From NCBI GenBank assembly GCA_963575745.1, contig CAUYUJ010014589.1, positions 165,001 to 229,000 on the forward strand: DNA of 64,000 nt, in the 5' to 3' direction. Made by a program: the position numbers and the translations under genes. The notes below the pieces were generated by a model. The model was not told the origin of the DNA and did not search any database. It worked only from the letters and a program-made list of their open reading frames with translations. Source of the DNA: Prorocentrum cordatum. Lineage: Eukaryota; Sar; Dinophyceae; Prorocentrales; Prorocentraceae. Below, piece by piece: positions 24,455-34,720 of this stretch; position 1 is the stretch's first letter, and each line of letters starts with the position of its first letter.

Positions 24455-25026
24455 TGGGCGCCGCGGGCAGCGGCATGGAGTTTCACCTCATCAAGGACAC
24501 CGAGCTGCGCAGGTTGGACACCACAATCATCAAGTACCTCAGGGTGTTCATGCATGGCAGGGCTACTACGCAGCAGGACGACGGACGCTACAAGAGCATG
24601 ACCAACATAGGAGTGTTCAAGTTCCGCGGCATCTCCCCCATGTTCGTCGAGATGCGTGCAAGGCGCATTCGTATGACCCAGGCCTCTGTCAAGTACCGCG
24701 CCGACTACGACCAGTGGATCACTGCCCTCTTCGGCGCACCGCAGTTCGAGAAGGACATCGATCCTGATGCAAGCGAGCTCAACGACGACGGCACTCTCAA
24801 GGACAGCGCCAACCAATGGGCTTGGCAATTCTTTCACGATGTGAGCTCGCTCTTGGCACTCGACAGCGCAGAGCAATTCTGCTACATCTGGGGCGGCAGC
24901 GCTACTCAGCTTTATCACGACGCAGAGGTTTCAGACGCATTTCTCAGCATTGACCCCTCCGAGTTCAGGGCCAAGGCTACAGCCGTCGCTATCCCACCAC
25001 CCGCCCGGCTATGTGGCCGCTGCTGA
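24388..25026 (+). pseudogene. LINE polyprotein, post-palm region
   Basis: The frame reads FWHRRAPWRLKRIIFINRIV then AAGSGMEFHLIKDTELRRLD and continues with mixed helical sequence to a TGA at 25026. In LINE families this position, after the palm, holds thumb and connection segments, and that is how I read it. It is in a different frame from the palm upstream and from the finger region downstream (frame change near 24990). I see no RNase H motif here. Confidence 0.6.
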
Positions 25027-25470
25027 AGTATGGGGCGGCGACGAACTTGGGCAATTCAAATGCGAGATGTTGACGGACACAGGTGACATCTGTGGGCGTG
25101 TATTTCAAACGTGGGCGGGTCTCTGTTCGCATCAGACAGCTACCAGAGGTGGTCGGCGCGGGTTGCGTTCAGCAGCCGCTGCAGTTACAGTCACTAATCA
25201 GTGTCCGCTGTGCCGCACGACCTTCTTGGACCGTGCTCAAGGCGAAGATCATCTGCTGCGCTCACTAAAGAACAAGATATGCCTCGCTGACAACGCACGC
25301 CTACACCATCCGTTGATCGACGTCGACGCTTACGCATGCCCGCTCTGTCCCGAACTGCAGCCGCTTCAGCATCTACCAGCCTTGCAGGACTTTTTTTGTG
25401 CATTACACCTACTGGTCGAAGAACATATCACCTCACTGGGCGTGGGGGCCACCCCTGCTCAGCTAGCACT
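24950..25470 (+). pseudogene. LINE zinc-finger region
   Basis: Two or three finger-like motifs are visible: CGRVFQTWAGLCSHQTA (C…F…L…H), CPLCRTTFLDRAQGEDH (C-x2-C…F…H) and YACPLCPELQPL (C-x2-C). Such fingers after the reverse transcriptase are common in LINEs and are thought to help nucleic-acid binding. The frame changes before the next domain at about 25470, upstream of a run of 18 G at 25671-25688. Confidence 0.65.
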
Positions 25471-26325
25471 TGCTCATGCCGGTGACCTGGCTTGTGCCCA
25501 GCAAAGAACAGATCGCGCAGGGCGCCAGCAGCCTCGCGGGCTCAGAGCGCAGCCAGAAGGACCGCGAGCTCATCAACGGCAAGAAGGGCGGCAAGGGCGG
25601 GGGCGGCCAAGGACAAGGGGGGCGCGGGCGAGGACGCAGCGGGCATGGAGGCCGAGGGCGATCCAATTACGGGGGGGGGGGGGGGGGCAGCCATGGCAGC
25701 AGTTCCAGGGGCCCGATCAGTTCGTTCCAAGAAAGGGCCAAAGTTGACCCCAAGCTCAAGAAGCTCCTCACAGTACTCATCAAGCAAGTTCTCGCCGACG
25801 CGCAGCAGCTGGCTTGGATGGTGGCAGCGGTGTTCAGCACGTACCTCTTGCCCATTCAGAACAACGCGGTCAAGGCCCTCAAGACCAGCCGCAAACTCTA
25901 CGCGGAGAAGTGCAGGGAACAGGACAAAGGACGCGCTTTAGGGCCACCAGAAGGGGCATCTCTACATGGCACTTATTATGACCCTCTGTTCAGAGGACGT
26001 GGGGGGCAAATCGAGGGCGCTACTCGCGGAGCACAGCCAGTTCCTGGACAAGATCAGCGCAGCGACGGCACTACTCAAAGTCAAACACATCAAACTCAGC
26101 AAGTGCTCCGACTCCAACCAAGCGAAGCTCACGCTGTACATCGATCAGGGCCCCTGGGCGGACGCGGAGAACGAGGAGGATCCGACGCAGGAGCAGATGC
26201 AGTGGGCCAACATCAGGGATACCATCCACCGAGCACTACTTCAGATTGGAGCAGTGGTCAAAGGGGGCAAGGCACCAGCGGGAGTCATGGAGGATGAGCT
26301 GGCTGCCTGGCTCGCAGGACCATGA
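25470..26325 (+). pseudogene. LINE C-terminal region of unknown function
   Basis: A glycine/arginine-rich segment (KGGKGGGGQGQGGRGRGRSG) precedes a helical domain: FQERAKVDPKLKKLLTVLIK, QQLAWMVAAVFSTYLLPI, then, in another frame from about 25950, YMALIMTLCSEDVGGKSRAL and LYIDQGPWADAENEEDPTQE. It ends with TGA at 26323-26325. The two frames join at about 25945, so at least one indel has occurred. The function is unknown to me. The RGG-like part suggests RNA binding. Confidence 0.5.
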
Positions 26326-26330
26326 ATTAC

Positions 26331-26590
26331 TATGGAGGCCGACTATCTACGCCATGGTCGGTATCAAGCTCGGCGTGCGCGACGCCGTTACCTGAGTGAA
26401 GGCGCCCGCTCCGCGCGGGCGACGGCGGGGCCCAGCGATCGAGGCACGCGCCAGACTCCGCCCCCCGAGGCCGCTCTTCTTCTTCTTCTCCTCCCCTCCT
26501 CCTCGCTCCTCATTCTCCTCCTCGCTCCCTATCCTCCGCCTTCCCGTCCTCCGCCGCGCCTCCTCCATCCTCCTCGTCCTGCCAGTTCCA
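26331..26590 (+). other. Sequence between LINE and element A, pyrimidine-rich
   Basis: After the LINE stop there is about 130 bp of GC-rich sequence, then a C/T tract of CTCCTC and TTCTTC words (26473-26580). No gene is visible. Confidence 0.5.
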
Positions 26591-27712
26591 GCCATCCTGT
26601 GGTGTTGAGTCTTCGTTTTGAAGAGACAGTGCCCCGCGTCTTCTCTCCGTCCCCTCCCCTCCCCTACTCTCCTCTACTGTCCTCTTCTCTCCTCTCCTCT
26701 CCTCTCCTCTCCTCTCCTCTCCTCTCCTCTCCTCTCCGCCTTCCTCCTCTCCGCATTCCTCCTCCACTCCCTCCTTCCTCCCATCCTTACCTCTGCTCTC
26801 CGCTTCAGTCAACCATGTCGGGCCCCATGGGGAGCTCCACCGGAGGCCCATGTGACGGTGTTCGCGTGCGTCTCCTCCACCCAGTACAGCGGTTCGTGGC
26901 CCCAGGGGGCTCCACCGAAAGCCCCAGTGGCGGTGTTCGCACGCGTCTCCCCCGCCCGGTACAGCGTTTCGTGGCCGTATAGGAGGCCCCATCGAAGACC
27001 CCAGTGGCGGCGTTCGCATGCGTATCCCCACCCAGTACAGCGCTGCGTGGCCCCATAGGGAACTCCACCGAATGAACCAACAGCGGTGTTCGCATGCGTT
27101 TCCCCTCTCCCAGTACAGCGCTTCGTGGCCCCAAAAGGAGCTCCACAGAAGGCCCCACTGGCGGTGTGCACGTGCGTCTCCTCCACCCAGTACAGCGCTT
27201 CGTGGCCCCACAGGGATCTCCACCGAAGGCCACAGTTGCGGTTTTCGCCGGCATCTCTCCCGATGAGCAAAGCGTTTCTCCCCAAAGGGATCTCCAGCGA
27301 AGGCCCCAGTGGCGGTTTTCGCATGCGTCTCCCCGCACCCAGTACATGTTTCGTGGCCCCACGTGGAGCTCCACCGAAGGCCCCAGTGGCGGTTTTCGCA
27401 TGCGTCTCTCCCGCCCAGTACAGCGCTTCGTGGCCCCATAGGGAGCTCCTCCGAAGGCCCCAGTTGCGGTTTTCGCATGCCCCCCCCCCCGCTTAGTACA
27501 GTCTTTCGTTGCCCCATAAGGATCTCCACCGAAGGCTCCAGTGGCGGTGTTCGTGGTCGCATAGGGAGCTCCATCGAAGGCCCCAGTGGCGGTGTTCGCA
27601 TGCGTCTTCCCCACACAGTCCCCACACAGTACAGCGTTCAAGCGTTTGTGACCCCATAGGGAACTCCACCGAAGGCGATACGCACGGATGCGGTACTCAC
27701 AGCTGCATATTT
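26591..27712 (+). repeat. Composite satellite element A, copy 3
   Basis: The head block lies at 26591-26640 (CCATCCTGTGGTGTTGAGTC, GAAGAGACAGTGCCCCGCGT). A pyrimidine tract of (TCTCC)n follows at 26641-26815, with nine or more CTCCT units in a row near 26690-26735. The array at 26820-27680 has about 11 units of 75-78 bp, and the tail at 27655-27712 reads GCACGGATGCGGTACTCACA. Units keep the core CGTGGCCCCATAGGGAGCT and CGCATGCGTCTC but have almost none of the spacer found in copies 1 and 2, so this is the shortest form. Confidence 0.9.
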
Positions 27713-29110
27713 TCGCTCCTCTTATCCTCCTTCTCTCCCTCCTGCTCCTGATCCCTCCTCCCTCCACCCTCACTCCTCCTCCTTCCTCCTCCCTCACTCC
27801 TCCTTCTCCTCGTCCTCCTCCTCCTTCTTCTCCCCCTCATTTTCTTCCTCCTCCTCCTCCTCCTCCTCCCCCTCCTTCTGGCTCCTCTTCCCTCCCCCTC
27901 CTCTCCCTCTCCTCCCTCCCTCCTCACTCCACTATGCTCTTTATGCATTACTCCTCCCTGTCGCACCCCCAGACTTGTCGGTAGGGCGAGCTGGGCGTTT
28001 CGCTTGAGATTCCTTCACCGTTTATGATCCCGACGCTTGAAATTTGGAGCAGTTGCATGGATGGAGGCAAGGTTTTTCTCAACATTGGGCTATCGCGCAT
28101 TTGTTCGACACGTGATACATGTTCAATCGTTCCAAGGATGGATGCATGCCGGCTTTTTTTCCAGATGGCGCTCTCGGCTGGGCACCGCGCGCATCCGTTA
28201 ACCTTTTGCAGGAGCTCTGCATGGACGAAGGCATTTGCAACATGGGGCTTCCGACTGAGACTTCTTCAGAACCGTACTACCAGAGCACTGATGTTGTGCA
28301 ACTTGTACGCGGACGGATGGCGACTCCTGTTTCCATAATGGGGCTCTCGCCTCAGCGCCGCACACAGTCGTCTTACAGGTAGCAGCAGTCACAAAGGGAC
28401 AGAGGGCGGTTCCTTGCAAAATGGCATTCTCGGCATGGAGCCGCACACGTACGTCGGAAAAGCCTGCAGTAGCTTCAGGATGAAATGGGGCTCTTGGCTT
28501 AGCGTCGCGCACGGTCGTTGCCAACATGTGCAACCAGCTTGAAGGATGGAGGGCGGTACGTTTTTCAAATAGGAGTTATCGCATTGACGCTGCGCATATT
28601 CGTTTCCACACTTTGCAGCACTATTCAAGGATGGGGGCCAGTACCTTTTGGAAGTTGTGCCTCGCTTTTTCCAACAAACCGAGGTTTGAATAGTTGCAAC
28701 AGCTGCACGGACGGAGAGTGGTTTCTTTTCACATGCTGTTATCCCATGAGGGTTACTGCAATTGAAGGACGTTGAGCGTCAACACGTGCAACAGTTGCAC
28801 GGGTGGGGGACGGTTTGTTTTCATAACGGGGCTCGCGTTGGACACCACGTTGACCTTTGCGTTCCTTCCTTCTGCTTTGCTGGACGGTTGCGAGGCAGAC
28901 CTTCTTCACAGCAGCGCCCGCGTCCGAATGGCAGACCCGCGTGGGCTGCCCGTGTTTCAACGAGGCGCTCCTTGCTGTGAACAGGGAGGCTTTCGGGGAC
29001 TCGTGGAGGTCCAGGATTGGATTGTGTGTTGCAGTACTGTTGCCATATCCTGGGTTTGCTCTTGTCCTCCCCCTGCGCACCTCCACCCTCGCCTGGCCCC
29101 CCTCCCCCCT
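27713..29110 (+). repeat. Composite element B, copy 2
   Basis: Modules are a pyrimidine tract (27715-27945), the linker (27950-28055: CTCCTCCCTGTCGCACCCCC, TCGGTAGGGCG, GATCCCGACGCTTGAAATTT), a diverged ~83-bp array (about 28040-28870; words GGATGGAGGGCGG, GGGGCTCTCG, CGCACAC), and a weak block C match on the minus strand (29040-29080, CCTGGGTTTGCTCTTGTCCT) followed by C-rich sequence. This array is the most diverged of the four. Confidence 0.65.
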
Positions 29111-29575
29111 CCAGGGCTTGCCCAGAGTGCTTCGGCTCCCGACTCTGAGGATGTTTCGCATAAGAGTCACAAGAGTATACCCCACCACCGACTGGCCGAC
29201 CTCCCTCTGAGGTGGGGGGGGCAGGTGGGGCGCGACTTTGAATGAGGGTCCCTGCGCTTCAGGCTTCTGGGCATGTATAAAGAAGACGCGTTTGGCCCTT
29301 GGACGGCTGCGGTCACAGGATGCGAAGTGTGACGTGATGCTTGGCATGGCCATTCACACGCAAGCGAGGACAAAAGCGGGCACATCGGGCCAGGTGGGGG
29401 TGAGTTTTTTTTGTGCGCCCGACTGAGGACGTTTCACGCAAGGGGCACAGAGGGTATACCCCACCACCGGCTGGCCCCTTCCTTTGTGGGGGGCGGGGCA
29501 GGTTGGGGGAGAGGGTGGATTGCGGCAACACGCACGCGCAGCGATGATTTTCGTCAGTTCGGGCAGCACTCTGGA
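29111..29575 (+). repeat. ~90-bp direct repeat pair
   Basis: The passage at 29138-29232 (CCCGACTCTGAGGATGTTTC, GAGTATACCCCACCACCGAC, TGGCC, GGTGGGGGGGGCAGG) recurs at 29418-29500 in the same orientation with several changes. About 190 bp of unclassified sequence lies between. No gene is seen. Confidence 0.65.
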
Positions 29576-29577
29576 TG

Positions 29578-29618
29578 AGGAGGAGGAGGAGGAGGAGGAG
29601 GAGGAGGAGGAGGAGGGG
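29578..29618 (+). repeat. (GGA)n microsatellite
   Basis: A run of GAGGAG triplets lies immediately upstream of a foldback sequence. A second, shorter purine tract lies downstream of it at 29965-30005. Confidence 0.9.
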
Positions 29619-29698
29619 GCATTTTGGGAGCCTCTCCTCACGCTGCCCTGTACCCTTGGTCTGCCTGCGAGTTCGAGTCTCGCGCCGGTAGATTCTGC

Positions 29699-29901
29699 AC
29701 GAACGAAATGGGCACGGAAAGAATGGGTACAATGCCCAACAGCGGATCCTGTTCATTTTGAACAGGACTCGCTGTCCACGCCGCCGCGGCCTGTGTCCAT
29801 TCGAGACAGAAGACCGCCTGCCCAACAGCGGCCGCTGTTGGTTTGGGGCAACATTTGTTGTTGGGCATGGTACCCATTCTTTCTGTACCCATTTCGAGCG
29901 T
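29699..29901. mobile_element. Foldback/MITE-like element with nested palindromes
   Basis: The left arm 29699-29742 (ACGAACGAAATGGGCACGGA, AGAATGGGTAC, ATGCCCAACA) is the reverse complement, with few mismatches, of the right arm 29858-29901. Inside are a hairpin CCTGTTCATTTTGAACAGG (29748-29766) and a perfect 20-bp palindrome CCAACAGCGGCCGCTGTTGG (29822-29841). It has no coding capacity. The ~200-bp length and terminal inverted arms fit a non-autonomous DNA element, but no transposase partner is in the window and no target duplication is clear. Confidence 0.7.
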
Positions 29902-30120
29902 CCAACTCGATGACTGCATGGAGGCTGTTTTTCTGTAGATTCTCGCACGCTTGCCTGCGTGAAGGGAGGAGGAGGAGCAGGAGGAGGAGGATGAGGAGGA
30001 GGAGTTGGAGCTTCGCGCGAAGCGCGACGCGCGAAGTCACGTGCCCTTGTGAAGCACACGAGCGAGGCAGGAAAAAGGGGTTCGACTACGTGGATATTCG
30101 CGGTTAGGAAGACAGTTCTG

Positions 30121-30293
30121 GGCCTCCCAAATGTCAGCGAAGTAAATGGGGTCGAAGGATCGTGCCGCATCGTTGATGCATCGGCGATGCGGCTGGATGT
30201 GGAGCCCGACTTTCTCCACGCCGATGGCGCCGATGCATCGCCGACGTCGCCAATGCTCCGACCCCATCTACTCCGAACCCATCTGGACGGCCT
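30121..30293. repeat. Second foldback sequence
   Basis: The left arm (about 30121-30192, with AAATGGGGTCGAAGGATCGT and GATGCATCGGCGATGC) pairs imperfectly with the right arm (about 30230-30293, GCCGATGCATCGCCGACGTC and GCTCCGACCCCATCTACTCC). A related sequence is found on either side: GGGGTTCGACTACGTGGATA (30073 onwards) and GCGGGTTTGACTGCGCGGAC (about 30301 onwards), then GGGGTCGACTTCGCCGACAT near 30613. This suggests a small repeat family. Confidence 0.55.
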
Positions 30294-30345
30294 CTAGAAC
30301 AGCGGGTTTGACTGCGCGGACGCTCATGCGTAAGAAGACATTGGG

Positions 30346-30975
30346 ATGGCGATGGTCCATTCGGTGTTTCATATCCTCTGCTCCCCCCACCCACACGGTC
30401 GCTTTGCCGCCGCTCTTCAATGAGCAGAAGGTACCTTTATCCCAAATCAAATATCACGTGCAAGTTGGGAATTCTGGAGATTCCTTGCGGAATCAGGAGC
30501 AACGGGAGCTTGGTCTGGACCCACAAGTTGGCGTGCAGAGTTGTGACAGCCATGAGTGGCACTCCGTCAACATCTTCTCAATTTTGTGCCCTCTTCAGTG
30601 ACAGCAGAAAACGGGGTCGACTTCGCCGACATACGCGCGTAAGCTGTCCGCGTAAGCTCGCACGTATGCGCCCTCGTCTCCAATATAGCGTGCCGCGTTG
30701 GCGATTGGCGAAAGCTTCCGCGTAAGGTCGCCATGCCATCACGCATAAGACCCGTTTCGCGCTCATCTTTTCATCAAGCGGCGGAATCAATTCGAGCGGC
30801 GTTTTTTTTTGGGGGGGGGAGGGGGGCTCTGGGGGGGTCCTCGAGATCCGGGCTCTGCAATTTTCTCACACTGGGCGGTCTCGCCCAGGGACTCTCACAT
30901 ATCAATTCGGCTCGAAACAGTAGCAGAACGATGGCGGTCTGGGGCTACGGTATGTCTTACTGAATCGCTTCGCTC
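30346..30975 (+). other. Unassigned sequence
   Basis: Mixed sequence with short frames only. CGCGTAAG words recur at 30630-30730 (for example CATACGCGCGTAAGCTGTCC). A T-run and G-run lie at 30804-30838. I see no gene. Confidence 0.35.
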
Positions 30976-31330
30976 AATCCGCCGGCCCTGGAGCCTTCTT
31001 TAGGGCCTCTTAGGGGCCTTGGGAGTCTCTTGGGGCTCCTTGGCGGCGTCTTGGGGGCCCTCAGGGCCTCTTGGGGGGCTTTTGGGGGCCTCTTGGGGCG
31101 GGAGGGGGGTAGTCGATTGCGGCTCCCCCTCGGAGGCCACGATACTTGTGAGGGGTGTTGAAAAATGGCCCTCCCCTGGAGTGCTCTGGTGGCTTCTCCC
31201 AGGACCTTGCCGGGGTACTTTTCGTCGGGGGCTCCCCAGGGGCCGCTCCGCGCGCGCGAACTAGAAATATTGTTAACCAGTTATCGGAGATCTTAGCACG
31301 CCTCTGGCCCGTTGGGCCGGCGAATTCGCC
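30976..31330 (+). repeat. Family D repeat, copy 3, with conserved 3' block
   Basis: CTTGGGGGCC/CCTCTTGGGG units run at 30990-31110. About 140 bp later comes the block CGCGCGCGAACTAGAA, GAGATCTTAGCACGCCTCTGG, GTTGGGCCGGCGA (31247-31325), matching 14925-14995. Confidence 0.75.
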
Positions 31331-31394
31331 AATCAGAGCTTGCCTCTGTAGGGGTCCTAGCGGATTCATAAGGTTAGGTGAGGTTCGCCACCGA

Positions 31395-31705
31395 TTTCCC
31401 GGGTGCCCGGGTGCCCGGGTGCCCAGGTGCTAGGTTCGTCGCCGCTTTCCCGGGTGCCTTATAGAACTATAGCCTTATAGCCTTATAGCCTTGCATCACT
31501 GTATCCCTATAGCCCTATAGCCTCATAGCCCCATAGCTCTATAGCCCTATAGCCCCATAGCCCAATAGCCCTATAGCCCTATAACCCAATCACCCTATAG
31601 CCCTATGGCCCTATGGCCCTATAGCCCTATAGCCCTGTAGCCCTATAGCCCTATAGCCCTATAGCCCATAGTCCCAAACAATATAGCCCCATAGCCCTGT
31701 AGCAC
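31395..31705 (+). repeat. 9-bp tandem repeats (GGGTGCCCG and CTATAGCCC)
   Basis: Three to four units of GGGTGCCCG lie at 31398-31427. They are followed by a long run of CTATAGCCC with single-base variants (31455-31705). This is not a known telomere unit. An AT-rich stretch with TATATATATATA follows at 31715-31830. Confidence 0.9.
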
Positions 31706-32292
31706 TATACTTTTTGTATGTTTTGTTTTGTTACCTGGTAACATGTGTTTGATCGTTAGCTTCATGCTCATATATATATATAGAGGTTATACACATTTGT
31801 ATGTATACATATATGTGCACATATGACTTCCTTTGATATTCAAGGGAGGTGGAATGTGTCCTTTTGGCTGTTTTTTTGCAATATTGTTTTTTGTCCAGAA
31901 CGTCGGATCTCAGGGTTTGTTTGGGTGCTCGCCTGGCTGGTGTCACATTCGGCGGGCACCACATTTGTTTTTGGAGGCGGCCGATGCACCTCGGGGGCGT
32001 TGGCCAGGGGAGCTGCAGGGGGGGCAGGGCGGAGGCAGCGAGAGTGAGGAGGATGAGGAGGAGGAGGAGGCCTTCGTCAAAGCCGTCCTGTTGTCCCCCC
32101 CCTTTATCCTTCTGGGGGCGTCGGATATCGTACGTAGTTGCTCCGTCCCTGGGGGGGGCGTCCCCCCGCCGTGTCGCTGTTGATCTGGACTTCTGCAGAG
32201 TAGTTCGACCCCCCCCCCCCAGGGGCAACGGCCCTATGGGGGGGTGGCCGCGCTCAGAACGAACTCCGAGGCCGAAATCTACGGAGGCAGTG
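31706..32292 (+). other. AT-rich then G-rich unassigned sequence
   Basis: The stretch 31715-31900 is the most AT-rich of the left half. Then comes mixed sequence with AGG triplets (32047-32070), G-runs (32147-32156) and a C-run (32207-32220). No gene is supported. Confidence 0.4.
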
Positions 32293-32366
32293 GGATGCTG
32301 ATGCTTGTGCTGGTGACGGCGATGACGAGGATGAGGTCGTCGATGAGACTGTCGATGACTACTACA
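32293..32366 (+). repeat. Left part of the GAT-type array split by the LTR element
   Basis: Triplet-phased GATGCTGATGCT, GATGACGAGGATGAGG and similar words run up to the LTR. The array continues immediately after the 3' LTR at 42531. Confidence 0.75.
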
Positions 32367-32553
32367 TGTTGGCACATGTTTCTGCACCCTCTCTCTTCCT
32401 GTCTGTGTTGCTTGCCCTTGCAATATTGCCTTGCACACTTACGTACGTGTCATGTTTGACCACCGCCGATATGGCTCAAGGCTTTCTGATTAACCGTGAA
32501 AAACAGATAGTGCAAGGCTTCGCGATTGTCCGCCCGACCCCCGCGTGCCAACA
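32367..32553 (+). repeat. 5' LTR
   Basis: It starts TGTTGGCAC and ends GTGCCAACA, a perfect 9-bp inverted pair. It is the same length as the 3' LTR. The last 30 bp before the end are identical in both. It contains CAATATTG and ATGGCTCAAGGCTTTCTGA, both shared with the 3' LTR. Confidence 0.95.
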
Positions 32554-32567
32554 GTGGCAGCGGAGCG
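32554..32567 (+). promoter_or_regulatory. Primer-binding-site-like sequence
   Basis: GTGGCAGCGGAGC follows the 5' LTR directly. It resembles the TGGTATCAGAGC/TGGTAGCAGAGC sites that many copia elements use with a methionine tRNA, with two or three mismatches. Assignment rests on position and this partial match. Confidence 0.45.
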
Positions 32568-32697
32568 GGGTTCAGAGCTGCAGGCTGCAGCGACACCAGG
32601 TGTTCTCGGGTGCAGCTAGCGGGCCAGGCGATTCACGGACCTACGGGGATAGGACGGACGACAGGGGTGCGAAGTGTGACGCTGATGGCTGGAGCTC

Positions 32698-34135
32698 ATG
32701 TCAAAAGGATTTCCGAGGCAAGACCTCGAGCCGATAGCTAGTCGAGTGGTCGAGCTGTTGAGGGGCGACCAGAGCAACCCACCAGCACCCGCAGCAGCTG
32801 CAGCAGCAGCAGGACCAGTACCGTGGTGCCCTCCTCCAACACAGATTGTACCAGACCTGCGGGAGCAGAAAACAGAACCTCCAGCGCCATCCTACACTTG
32901 GTACGAGCACGGACAATACCAGTTATGGCGCGTTGATTCGTGGGCTTCGACGTGGACAGCGGGCGGCTGGACGGAACAGGTCTGGACCAGACAGCCTCAC
33001 GACACGGAGGAGATCTGGGCGCTAGAGGCGCGAGACCAGGTACCAGCACCAACGGGAGACGATAGCAGTACATCGCCGTCGATGAGAGTTCAGTGCTGCG
33101 ACAAGGGTGATGCGCAGACCGACGTCTCACCGTGGAGCCGATGGCAAGGCAGCTCTTGGCAACCCGGTGGTTGGACCTCCTGGAGCGGATGCTGGAACGA
33201 TAATTAAAATCTCAGGCCGTTACCGTCTTTGCCAGGCTGGGACAAGTTCAGATTGTGGAAACAATATGTGACTAGATGGCAGCGCAACTCTTGGCTTTCG
33301 GAACCCCAGTGCACGCGCCGACTAGTGGAAGAACTGCCTTAGGACCTGCGAGCCAACTACAGTACATTCCCGGGCTGGATCTCACAGTGGAACGGAGTCT
33401 GCGCCACCTCGGACAGGTAGCCGGTGAGCGAGAAGACGATGATGTCTTCAGAGCAGGCAGCGAGGCCTCTAGAGATATCGAGCAGACGAAAGACGAATAC
33501 CTGCTGGCGATCGTGACGTGCCGGCGCAGACATTTCGAGCGTGCGAGCGTGCTAAGGACATTGGCATGGAGCTTCCGCCCAAGGTGCAAGGCATGCTACT
33601 CCTTCAGGGTGCCCGGTTGTCCGCGCAGGGTAAGCAGGACGTGCAGAGTCTCACGCGAGGCTCTGTGATGGGGCCAGATATCATGTGGGCTCTACCGCGA
33701 CTGGTCACGGGTGGCGTCGCCTGGGGCGACGACCTCAAGTCGCATGGCAACCTCCTCGACATCAGCAACGCCAGCTACAGCAACAATAATTTCGATGACG
33801 AAGTCGGACCTCCAGAGCTGGCGTGGCCTTGGTGGGCCGACGAACTAGACTCCGACGACGAGCTCGGCGTCCTTGTGGAGCTCAGCGGGTGGTGTCTCAG
33901 CGAGGGCGAGGTCAACGAGGCGCTGTTTCAGATGGGCAAGGGCCGCCAGAAGACTTTGAAGGAGAACGAGGACCTTAATGACGCCGTCCAAAAGGATCGC
34001 GGCTACTGGGCGCGACGACGCCGACTCGCGCCAGCACGGCTCGAACTGGTCACGATGTGGTGCAAATGCGGGGGGGCGGGCCACTGGCGCGCGGAGTGCG
34101 AGAAACCGCCCAAGCCCACCGAGCCCCGTCACTGA
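32698..34135 (+). pseudogene. gag: Ty1/copia gag, interrupted
   Basis: Capsid/nucleocapsid protein. The first frame starts near 32698 (QDLEPIASRVVELLRG) and has Trp/Gly-rich sequence (SWQPGGWTSWSG). A TAA at 33205-33207 interrupts it, and the same frame goes on with LPSLPGWDKFRLWKQYVTRW and a TAG before DLRANYSTFPGW. A second frame carries VAGEREDDDVFRAGSEASRD and a third carries MELPPKVQGMLLLQGARLSA and, at the end, the knuckle CKCGGAGHWRAEC (34061-34099). That knuckle has C-x-C where C-x2-C is usual. It stops with TGA at 34133-34135. At least two frameshifts and two stops make it non-functional. Confidence 0.8.
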
Positions 34136-34140
34136 GGACA

Positions 34141-34720
34141 CAAGGGCATTTCGGGAGCAGGCGGCGCCGCATTTTTTCCGACGGCAGCGGATTCACTCGC
34201 GCAGCGCGGAGCGAGAACCTCTGCAACATCTCTCGGATTGCACTGCTCGACGAAGTGGCCCTGGGGGAGCTTCGCAGTCAGTACTTCGAGAAGATAGACG
34301 AGGGCGCCAAGGCCCAGAGGAGCCTCGCATTTGCCGTGCTCGAGGATGGCTGCGTGATCGCGGGCAGCGGGGCCCCCTGGGCGGTCGTGGGCCAGGGGTC
34401 GCTGGGCCGTCTCGCCGAGGGCCTGAGGTCCAGAGGGCGCTCTCCCGCGTGGATCGACAAGCCTGCCAGACCCCCGTGGGGGGATCGGTGGACATGCCGC
34501 CTCTCTCGGCGCGATGATGGCCCTGGTTGCGGGGGGGGGGGGGGGGGGGGGGGAGGCAGTCTGGAGTGATCGAGTTTGTCGTGGCAGAGGAGAGCCCCCC
34601 ACCTCAACTGCCCGTCGAGTTCCTCGACTCCTTCGGCGCCATTTTTGACTGCCCGCGCGCGCGGCTCATTCTCGAGAAGATCGGACGTTCAGTTCCAATG
34701 GGGAGGTCGGGCAGGAGTCA
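34141..34720 (+). pseudogene. Ty1/copia protease, degenerate
   Basis: An aspartic protease would process the polyprotein. The segment AFAVLEDGCVIAGSGAPWAV (34327-34386) occupies the active-site position, but the motif reads G-S-G-A where D-S/T-G-A is needed. The changed codon is GGC at 34363-34365. After a run of more than 20 G at 34530-34552 the frame changes and the domain continues with LPVEFLDSFGAIFDCPRARL, then a remnant of the S-G-H motif (GRSGRSHGAIR). Family is inferred from neighbours and this second half. Confidence 0.6.

Larger units (their letters stand above)
21700..26330 (+). mobile_element. Decayed non-LTR (LINE) retrotransposon
   Basis: Domains in order are apurinic-type endonuclease (21805-22640), linker (22640-23028), reverse transcriptase (about 23690-24420), thumb/connection-like region (24388-25026), cysteine/histidine fingers (24995-25420) and a conserved C-terminal domain (25720-26325). 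The reading frame changes at least five times and has an in-frame TAG, so this copy is not functional. It is preceded by the pyrimidine tract of element B and followed by another pyrimidine tract and element A copy 3. No poly(A) tail or target duplication is evident. Ends are approximate. Confidence 0.8.

Noticed and set aside
29663-29682. tRNA T-arm-like sequence GCGAGTTCGAGTCTCGC
   Set aside because: The stem-loop is perfect, but no acceptor stem, A box or anticodon arm is found at the right distance, so neither a tRNA nor a tRNA-derived SINE can be supported.
31455-31705. Possible telomere-like repeat (CTATAGCCC)n
   Set aside because: The unit is nine bases and does not match the TTTAGGG-type repeat. 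The tract is internal and variable.
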